Shown: in pieces, positions 58,620 to 64,000 of the stretch
How the letters are laid out: every line of letters starts with the position of its first letter
Position numbering within the stretch: the stretch's first letter is position 1
Assembly: GCF_006540305.1 (NCBI RefSeq)
Contig: NZ_BJOR01000001.1
Span: 2,914,001 to 2,978,000, forward strand
From: Streptomyces sp. 6-11-2
GTDB lineage: Bacteria > Actinomycetota > Actinomycetes > Streptomycetales > Streptomycetaceae
Length of the DNA: 64,000 nucleotides
Direction: 5' to 3'
Notes under the pieces: generated by a model
The model's input: the letters and a program-made list of their open reading frames with translations, nothing else
Databases searched by the model: none
What the model was told of the DNA's origin: nothing
Made by a program: the position numbers and the translations under genes

Positions 58620-59650
58620 GGTTGCACCACGCGGGGGCTGCTGTCGGCATGCTTGCCGCTGCATGCCTGCTGGTCTCGAGCCCCGCCTACGCGAAGCGCG
58701 GTCCGGGCGGTTCCGACGGCGGCGCGAAGACGTCGGGGACAAGATCGGGGAACACGCTTGAGTCACGCATCACCTATTCCAACCGCATGGGTGGGGTCAA
58801 CGGCACCTCGACAGGCAACGTAGCCCCCATCGGCAATTGGAACCCGCCCGCGTGCTGGTACGAACCCGTGTCAGCCAAGGATTTCCAGAACCAGGTCGAG
58901 AGCCAGTACGCCGAGGTCGTCAACGACCCACGGCAACCCAACTATGCCAAGGCGGCGACGGGCCAGTTCCGGAACACCTACAAGGATGACAAGTACAAGA
59001 ACTACAATCTTGACAAGGCCGATGAAGGCAACTGGTGGGTAGCAGTCCAGGACCCCAACCGCCTCGACGACCCAGGCGCGTTCACCTGTGACAAGCTGCC
59101 TTTTTGGGTCCAAAACGGCGACACGCCGGCCGTGCAGAACGCCATCACGCCACAGGTCCTCGCGGAACTCGCCTACAGCAGAATCCTGCTCCCCGACACC
59201 AAGGTCACCCTCGCACCCCAGAACGTGACCAAAGTCAACCTCCCGACCTGGGCGTGGCTTGACCCGTCCGCGTTCAAGCCGGTCCAAGTGACCGCTTCCC
59301 TCAACGTGGCCGGCCTCAACATCCAGGCGACGACCACCGCCAAGCCGGTCTCCCTCAAGCTCCAGCCCGGAACCGCTGACGCAGAGACCTACCCCGCCTC
59401 GGGTGAGTGCTCGATCAATAACGATGGTTCGATCGGCGAGTCATACACCAGGGGCAAGTCCGACCAAGCACCACCTTGCGGAATCAAGTACCTCCGGTCC
59501 TCCGGCAACGGAACGTACAACCTCAAAGCGACCATCACCTGGCGGATCAACTGGACCGGCACCGGCGGCGCCGGCGGAGAGCTTCCCGATGGCACCTTCG
59601 GGGCGACACAGAACGTCACCGTCCAGGAGATTCAGTCCGTCAACCGTTGA
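58607..59650 (+). CDS. Secreted four-cysteine protein of the Tad-flanking module (copy 2)
   Basis: This 347-aa protein has a signal peptide (to ~29, VSSPAYA) and the same domain as 48781-49860: NPPACWYEP, KNYNLDKADEGNWW, FTCDKLPFWV, LPTWAWLDPSAF, TAKPVSLKLQPG, DAETYPASGECSINNDGSIG, PPCGIKYLR and VQEIQSVNR. The four cysteines are preserved. GTG 58607 is the first in-frame start; GTG 58616 is an alternative. Lower GC than copy 1. Function unknown. Confidence 0.8.
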   Translation: MHAVRLHHAGAAVGMLAAACLLVSSPAYAKRGPGGSDGGAKTSGTRSGNTLESRITYSNRMGGVNGTSTGNVAPIGNWNPPACWYEPVSAKDFQNQVESQYAEVVNDPRQPNYAKAATGQFRNTYKDDKYKNYNLDKADEGNWWVAVQDPNRLDDPGAFTCDKLPFWVQNGDTPAVQNAITPQVLAELAYSRILLPDTKVTLAPQNVTKVNLPTWAWLDPSAFKPVQVTASLNVAGLNIQATTTAKPVSLKLQPGTADAETYPASGECSINNDGSIGESYTRGKSDQAPPCGIKYLRSSGNGTYNLKATITWRINWTGTGGAGGELPDGTFGATQNVTVQEIQSVNR

Positions 59651-59689
59651 GCAACTGATGCTGTCGAAAACGAGGCAGAAGCGATGACA

Positions 59690-59928
59690 GGCTGTTCTCC
59701 CTACTCAACAACGGCGGCGTTCAGCGCTTCCCGACTGTTCTGTCCCTCACCGTCTCGTACGTCGATACCGCCGCGGGAACCGCCGGCATCGGCGCGAACT
59801 ACGCCGCGATGCCGGTCGCGGTGTACAAGGACGTCCGGGTTGGCGACACGGTGGAGTTTGCGGGGGTGATGTTCGAGATGTCGGACCTCGCCAAGAAGGG
59901 CGTGTGGTTGAGACAGGCAAGCAAGTAA
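59690..59928 (+). pseudogene. C-terminal remnant of an unrecognised gene
   Basis: A frame ending in TAA 59926-59928 reads as plausible protein (TVSYVDTAAGTAGIGANYA, then VGDTVEFAGVMFEMSDLAKK) back to about 59690, but has no start codon until an internal ATG at 59809, and no upstream partner in frame (stop just before 59665). It looks like the 3' end of a gene whose 5' part was lost. A short product from 59809 cannot be excluded. Confidence 0.45.
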
Positions 59929-60057
59929 GACAGGAAGGCCGCGCCGCCGTCCGTGCTGCCTTCTATCTCCTCGCCTGCCTAGCCCGCGTCGAGCACAGTT
60001 CGAGCCTGTCACGGCGACGGGCCACCAAGGTTGTCCGCAGTGTCCAACGTGCCATCA

Positions 60058-60077
60058 CCGAGCCTTTTCGGGCTCGG
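60058..60077 (+). terminator. Small terminator-like hairpin
   Basis: CCGAGCC (60058-60064) and GGCTCGG (60071-60077) form a 7-bp stem with a TTTTCG loop, between the remnant at 59928 and the gene at 60149. Confidence 0.4.
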
Positions 60078-60148
60078 CCCCGCCAGGTTCGATGGTTCCT
60101 CTACAGTCGTGTCGTTCCCTGATGCACAGGTCGCGATAGGAGTCAGGT

Positions 60149-60841
60149 ATGGCGTTCGGCAGGAGCAGCAAGGCGAAGGCAGCGGAAGAGCCCCCTCTCG
60201 AGCCTGTCGCATGGCAGAGCGTCCGGAGGTTCGTCGTGGGGTCGGTGGAACGGCCTCTGTCACCCAAGCGGTCCCAGGCGGTGTCGGGCGGGCCCGCCGT
60301 TCGTGTGCCCATGGGCTCCAAGGATCTGCCGGTTCTGGCACCATGCGCGTTTTTGGGATCGTCATCCCTAGTGCACCTTCCGTCACGTCCGGACTTCACG
60401 CTGTACGAAGATCCCGACGCGCAGTGCCTTCTTTGCTTCGTCGAGGAGCCACAGGAGGTGGACGGCGAGCGGCACTACGTCGTCCGAGACCCACAAGGGC
60501 AGGCAATCGGCACCCTCCGGCGGATCCCTCCGAAGCGGCCTTTCAAGCACACCTGGCGTATAGACCAGCCGGGACACCCGGAGATCGTCGGACGCAACGA
60601 GTGGGCCAGTGGCGGCGCGAAGGACATTGCCGGGCGGGCGGCGGGTCGCTTCGTCAACGGCCTCGTCGATGACCTGTTGAATCCCGGCGATGGTGACACA
60701 CCGAGCAAAGGCCGCTCTTTGGAGTGGCGAGCCGGTGACGAGGTCGTGATGATCTCGGAGGGCAGTGCGGAAGTCCGAGTACGGAAGGACTGGGTGGACC
60801 GTCGGCTGGCCTTCGCCTTCGCTCTGGTGGGCGACAAGTGA
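60149..60841 (+). CDS. Unrecognised protein, scramblase/LURP-like core suspected
   Basis: This 230-aa soluble protein has a Lys/Glu-rich N-terminus. A central beta-rich region (HYVVRDPQGQAIGTLRRI, FKHTWRIDQPGHPEIVGRNE) and a later ELRVRKDW-like strand AEVRVRKDW resemble the twelve-strand barrel pattern of LURP-one/phospholipid-scramblase-like proteins, where 'D-x-x-G-x-x-x-G' turns repeat. This is inference from pattern only. ATG 60149 has AGGAGTC just upstream. It starts a plus-strand run of accessory genes; no operon partner is close. Confidence 0.6.
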   Translation: MAFGRSSKAKAAEEPPLEPVAWQSVRRFVVGSVERPLSPKRSQAVSGGPAVRVPMGSKDLPVLAPCAFLGSSSLVHLPSRPDFTLYEDPDAQCLLCFVEEPQEVDGERHYVVRDPQGQAIGTLRRIPPKRPFKHTWRIDQPGHPEIVGRNEWASGGAKDIAGRAAGRFVNGLVDDLLNPGDGDTPSKGRSLEWRAGDEVVMISEGSAEVRVRKDWVDRRLAFAFALVGDK

Positions 60842-60968
60842 GCATTGCGTGCACATCGCTGTCCGCGTCGTTTTCCTGATTCGTAGCATGACAAGCGCAC
60901 GTAGGGTATGAGGCCCACCCGCGGCCACTCCGGTACCAGCGGGACAAAGGACTTTAGGGGGACCGAAC

Positions 60969-61802
60969 GTGAGGGTCGTCAATCCGGAAGACGTGGAGCA
61001 ACTCGCCAAGCTTCTGGATGGTCGGGGCGGCCTTCAGGACAAGCTCAACGAAGCCTTCACCAGGGCCTCCCTGCTAGGCGTATCCAGCAAGTTGTCCTCG
61101 CTCAAGCCGCTACGGGGCTGGGTTACCGATACCGCGCCGGACCTTCGCAAGCGTGCGGCGATCGCCCGACTGGAAAGCGGCGACCCCGAAGCCGGGTTGC
61201 GCTGGGCCGGTTTCAGCGCCAAGGACATTGAGAGGTACCTCAAGGATCACAAGGACAAGGGCCTTTCTCCCGGCGAGATTCTTCTCGCCAACTCCGTTGC
61301 TGCCAGCGACGATCCAAACGCCGACGTCTTCAAGCGAGATCCCCATGAGTCCCTGGACGACTGGGTCTTGCGGATCAAGACTCACGCGCTGGAGCAGATC
61401 CCCGGGCTCAAGCCTCACGCCGCGACGATCACGAGCGTGATCGACCTCTACGGCGACTGGAATTCGACCACCAAGACCATGGCCACCGTGACAATTCAGG
61501 GAACGGCTCTGACCAAGGTTCTCCTTTTCAATTCTCTCGCGCAAGGATCGCTGCGGACCTGGAAGACCCGCATCGGAGTCGCGCTCAGAGGGTCGAATAA
61601 CGGGCTGCTGCGCTGGTCCGGAACAAAGCTGATCAAGATAACCCCCAAGGTCCGTTCCCTCGGCGCACCCGGCAGCTGGTTTCCCAGCAAACTCAGCCAA
61701 TGGGCCCAAAAAATCCCGGGCACCAAGGGCACGATCATCGATTGGACGGGCAGCGCCTACGACGCGGTCCGGGGCCTGAAGATCATGGACTCCCCCATCT
61801 GA
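60969..61802 (+). CDS. Unrecognised accessory protein, N-terminal half of a split gene
   Basis: This 277-aa product reads VVNPEDVEQLAKLLDGRGG at the start (a residue pattern seen in secreted or T7-like effectors that begin with a helical WXG-type module), then helical sequence to EQIPGLKPHAATITSVIDLYG and a last part TIIDWTGSAYDAVRGLKIMD. It has no signal peptide. The GTG start 60969 follows GGGGGA. It ends with TGA 61800-61802, but the same frame continues open to 62381, so this is probably the first part of a 470-codon gene interrupted by a nonsense change. Confidence 0.65.
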   Translation: MRVVNPEDVEQLAKLLDGRGGLQDKLNEAFTRASLLGVSSKLSSLKPLRGWVTDTAPDLRKRAAIARLESGDPEAGLRWAGFSAKDIERYLKDHKDKGLSPGEILLANSVAASDDPNADVFKRDPHESLDDWVLRIKTHALEQIPGLKPHAATITSVIDLYGDWNSTTKTMATVTIQGTALTKVLLFNSLAQGSLRTWKTRIGVALRGSNNGLLRWSGTKLIKITPKVRSLGAPGSWFPSKLSQWAQKIPGTKGTIIDWTGSAYDAVRGLKIMDSPI

Positions 61803-62381
61803 AAAGGGGTTTCGGTCAACAGGGCCATCAACTTCTTGGTGGGCTCGGACGAGCTGGCCAAGAAGTTCGGTGCGCTCACCCACTCCAGTCAGGCTGTGAC
61901 GCGGGCGGGTAATGCGAATCTCCTGACAGTCACAAGCAAGGCGTTCGCAGAGTCACGCGGAGCCGGCCTCAGCCGTACGGCCGCGCTCACCAAGGGACTC
62001 TCGACCGCGGGTAAAGTCTCAGGCCTCCTGCGCGGAGCGGGCATCGCGGGAAGCGCGGCCTCGACGGTGTGGAGTACCGCCAACGTCATTTCGCAGGGCA
62101 ACCCGGTCGATGCCTTCAAACGTAAGGGTGCCGGGTATGTGGCCGACGTAGCCGAGGTCGGCTTCAACGCATCCATGACCGCGGCCATGATCGCCCCCAA
62201 CCCGATCACCATCGGCCTCGCCGTGGGAACCGGCGTCATCTATGCCGGCGCCAAGGTCGTCGAGCACTGGGACGACATCAAGAAGGGGGCGGGGAAGGCT
62301 GCCGACTGGGTGGGAAACAAGACGAAGGACCTGGGCAAGAGCATCGCCAAGTCCAAGGTGAACCCAATGAACTGGTTCTGA
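61803..62381 (+). pseudogene. C-terminal half of the split accessory gene
   Basis: In the same frame as 60969-61802 and separated from it only by TGA 61800-61802. It reads GVSVNRAINFLVGSDELAKK immediately after the stop, with no in-frame ATG or GTG until GTG 61839 (TTG 61836), and no RBS at the right distance. Two hydrophobic stretches (GLLRGAGIAGSAASTVW; MTAAMIAPNPITIGLAVG) and an Asp/Lys-rich C-terminus (EHWDDIKKGAGKAADWVG) suggest a membrane-active or transported domain. A separate reinitiated protein is possible. Confidence 0.6.
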
Positions 62382-62400
62382 CCGCGGGGAGCAGGACGAG

Positions 62401-63036
62401 CTACGCCCGCCGCCGCAGGCGCCCGTAGAGGACGAAAGCCTCCATCGAAACGAACAACCCGCCACTGACCCACACCTGAGACGGGGACACCCCGGTAACC
62501 TCCGTGCTCATCCGCGGGGCGAGCCAGTCCTGCGGGTCGGTCACCACCGTGACGCGCTGTCCGGTCTTGAGTTCCTCACCGCAACCGTCGGTACCGTCCA
62601 CGTCGTAGGAGCGGGAACCGGCCTCCGCCGTGTCCAGCGGTACGACCGTGCACGTCCGACCGTCAGCTCTCGTGTGTCTTGTGCGATAGGTGCCGGTCTC
62701 GACAATCACCGCGTCTTTCCGCAGCCCACGCTGGTCCAAGACGTAGTCGCCCAGCGCAGGCCCCACGAAGAGCATGAAGGCAAAGCCGGAGGCTGCCACG
62801 AGAGCACCCGGCCCCGCACCGCACATCGTCCAGGCGGTGATCAGAACGAGCATTGCCAAGAACGCTCCGAGGAGGAGCACGAGCGTCCCCTGCTTCTGTG
62901 CGAGCCATGAACAGCCCACCATCACAGCTGGAGTGAGGACCAAGACGGCCACGGTGCCGGGCCACCGGCGCGGCCTCGCCACGTGCAGTGCGGTCTCCGT
63001 CCCGGTCGCCGGGCGCTCACTCTTCCAGGTTGTCAT
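62401..63036 (-). CDS. Four-helix membrane protein of unknown function
   Basis: This 211-aa protein has hydrophobic helices at ~29-45 (TVAVLVLTPAVMVGCSW), ~51-70 (TLVLLLGAFLAMLVLITAW), ~77-95 and ~185-203, with an exposed ~85-residue beta-rich loop between the third and fourth (RTCTVVPLDTAEAGSRSYDV, DGCGEELKTGQRVTVV) that has two cysteines. The shape resembles DUF3592-like membrane proteins. ATG 63036. It converges on the split gene (19-nt gap). Confidence 0.6.
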   Translation of the reverse strand: MTTWKSERPATGTETALHVARPRRWPGTVAVLVLTPAVMVGCSWLAQKQGTLVLLLGAFLAMLVLITAWTMCGAGPGALVAASGFAFMLFVGPALGDYVLDQRGLRKDAVIVETGTYRTRHTRADGRTCTVVPLDTAEAGSRSYDVDGTDGCGEELKTGQRVTVVTDPQDWLAPRMSTEVTGVSPSQVWVSGGLFVSMEAFVLYGRLRRRA

Positions 63037-63084
63037 CGTGTTGTTCGGTCCTTCAATGCTTCCCGGTCGGCTGCGGCGCCATCG

Positions 63085-63924
63085 TCACTCGCTGCCGATC
63101 AGAAGCTCGTTCCTGTCCGGCAGCAGGTCCGTGATCTTGTCCCAGACCTCGGCAGAATCGGATTTCACCAGGACGAGTGGACTGTCCGGGCCTACCTGAC
63201 CCGGCATGATGGGCTCCTCCGGCTGCTCCCGGATCCAGTAACCGAGTGGACCGCAGTCCCAGACGGCCAGGGCTCGGATCATCGCGGCGCGCTCGCCGTC
63301 GTGCTCGCCGTCCCAGGCCGTGGTGATGCGCCAAGTGGCATTGAGGGAGACGACCAGATCCAGGAACTGAGCGAGTTGCGGGTCCTTGAGATCGGCGTCG
63401 GCCTCGGCCAGCGCCTTGCGTACCAGCGCGCGCGTCTTGTCGTCGTCGGCGTCCGGCTCCTCGAGTGCCACGAACGCGGCGTCCAGCGCTGCCATCGTCG
63501 TCCCGATGCGGACCTCGGGCGCACGTTCCTCGGGCTTGTCCCCCCGGTGCAGATTGACCTTGCGGGACAGTTCCCACACAAGTGTGTTGGGCTCGATGGA
63601 GACGTACTCGGACTCCTCCTCGCCCGGCCATCCGTCGTGCGAGATCACCGCCTCCTGGCCGACGACCACACCGTGGTTGACCGGGCCGTGCTCGCCCGTG
63701 ATTTCCACTTGGACCATGACCACCGGGTCCGCCAGAGCGCCGAGCAGGTCGCGGAGCAGAGGGGCCAGTTCACCCTCTTCTCCCACCAGACCGATGCGCT
63801 GAAGCTCGACCAACGACTCCCACAACTCCTCAGGAGGCGTCTCACCGTCCAGCAGGTGGGCGAAGACGGCGATATGGCGGTCGGCCAGCCGGAAGCGTGC
63901 TCGCGAGCTGTCGTACGAGGGCAC
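63085..63924 (-). CDS. Unrecognised protein, EspG-like suspected
   Basis: This 279-aa acidic soluble protein has no signal or membrane segment. The start LADRHIAVFAHLLDGETPPE (like the 'Leu-rich first helix' of ESX-secretion-associated EspG proteins), a mixed alpha/beta middle and ~15% Asp+Glu are visible, but no catalytic motif is recognisable, so the EspG idea is weak. GTG 63924 has GGGGAGGA 10 nt upstream. It lies 36 nt after the stop of the gene at the right edge and 48 nt from the membrane-protein start, so the three may form one minus-strand unit. Confidence 0.55.
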   Translation of the reverse strand: MPSYDSSRARFRLADRHIAVFAHLLDGETPPEELWESLVELQRIGLVGEEGELAPLLRDLLGALADPVVMVQVEITGEHGPVNHGVVVGQEAVISHDGWPGEEESEYVSIEPNTLVWELSRKVNLHRGDKPEERAPEVRIGTTMAALDAAFVALEEPDADDDKTRALVRKALAEADADLKDPQLAQFLDLVVSLNATWRITTAWDGEHDGERAAMIRALAVWDCGPLGYWIREQPEEPIMPGQVGPDSPLVLVKSDSAEVWDKITDLLPDRNELLIGSE

Positions 63925-63960
63925 TGGTCTGGATTCCTCCCCTGAGGCGGCGGCGCCGGC

Positions 63961-64000
63961 TCACTTCTTCTTTTCCTGTAGGTCCTTGGCGTCCTGAGTG
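63961..64000 (-). CDS. 3' end of an upstream minus-strand gene
   Basis: The last codons read TQDAKDLQEKKK and a TGA at 63963-63961; the rest lies beyond the window. The lysine-rich end and the tight spacing to the next gene support a real co-transcribed gene, but identity cannot be judged. Confidence 0.45.
   Translation of the reverse strand, partial: TQDAKDLQEKKK

Noticed and set aside
61800..61802. TGA read as selenocysteine
   Set aside because: No SECIS-like hairpin noticed after it and no redox motif around it; a nonsense change is simpler.

Overview
The window is a high-GC actinobacterial chromosome segment, almost certainly Streptomyces. The grounds are strong GC bias in third codon positions (hence the many long shadow frames), frequent GTG starts, the full nuoA-N complex I operon beside futalosine-pathway menaquinone genes, a c-di-AMP riboswitch before a muralytic enzyme, an actinobacterial Tad/Flp pilus locus, a DUF6668 gene and a GC-rich MITE of the kind scattered through streptomycete genomes. 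The gene order (Tad locus, mqnC, menG, reductase, nuo, recQ, polyprenyl synthase) looks like the conserved chromosomal core, interrupted by small accessory pieces. No tRNA, rRNA or CRISPR array was recognised.

1-9.7 kb: a partial HxlR regulator divergent from an NAD(P)-binding oxidoreductase; a RarD-type exporter; a VOC protein; a divergent pair made of a TPR-like protein with 144-bp internal repeats and a DUF6668 protein; a LolA-like/ABC ATPase/ABC permease operon; and a polyprenyl diphosphate synthase. 9.7-20 kb: a c-di-AMP riboswitch plus secreted lytic transglycosylase, a MITE, a HAD phosphatase, an ATP-grasp/FAD-oxidoreductase pair, fumarylacetoacetase, an M56 peptidase, RecQ, and a frameshifted Uma2 gene ending at a perfect 23-bp hairpin.

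20-36.8 kb: nuoN to nuoA on the minus strand, 14 genes with almost every junction overlapping by about 4 nt, and two candidate Rex operators upstream of nuoA. 36.8-44 kb: a secreted NlpC/P60 endopeptidase, a geranylgeranyl-reductase-type flavoprotein (possibly menaquinone tail reduction), GNAT and PASTA proteins, menG, a GH18-like lipoprotein, a GC-rich repeat tract, and mqnC with a short composite-domain protein. Complex I and at least two steps of the quinone it reduces therefore lie within about 24 kb.

44-57.3 kb: a Tad/Flp pilus locus, all on the minus strand: cpaB, tadZ, tadA, tadB, tadC, flp, two tadE-like genes, tadG and a frameshifted conserved gene. After a plus-strand pair comes a membrane-anchored LysM/BTAD regulator with a prepilin peptidase. 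The pilus operon is flanked on both sides by paralogous two-gene modules (lipoprotein plus secreted four-cysteine protein, 48.1-49.9 and 58.0-59.7 kb), the most interesting candidate for an undescribed system here. 57.3-64 kb: accessory DNA of visibly lower GC holding a gene remnant, unrecognised proteins, a gene split by an in-frame TGA at 61800-61802, a membrane protein and a possible EspG-like protein.
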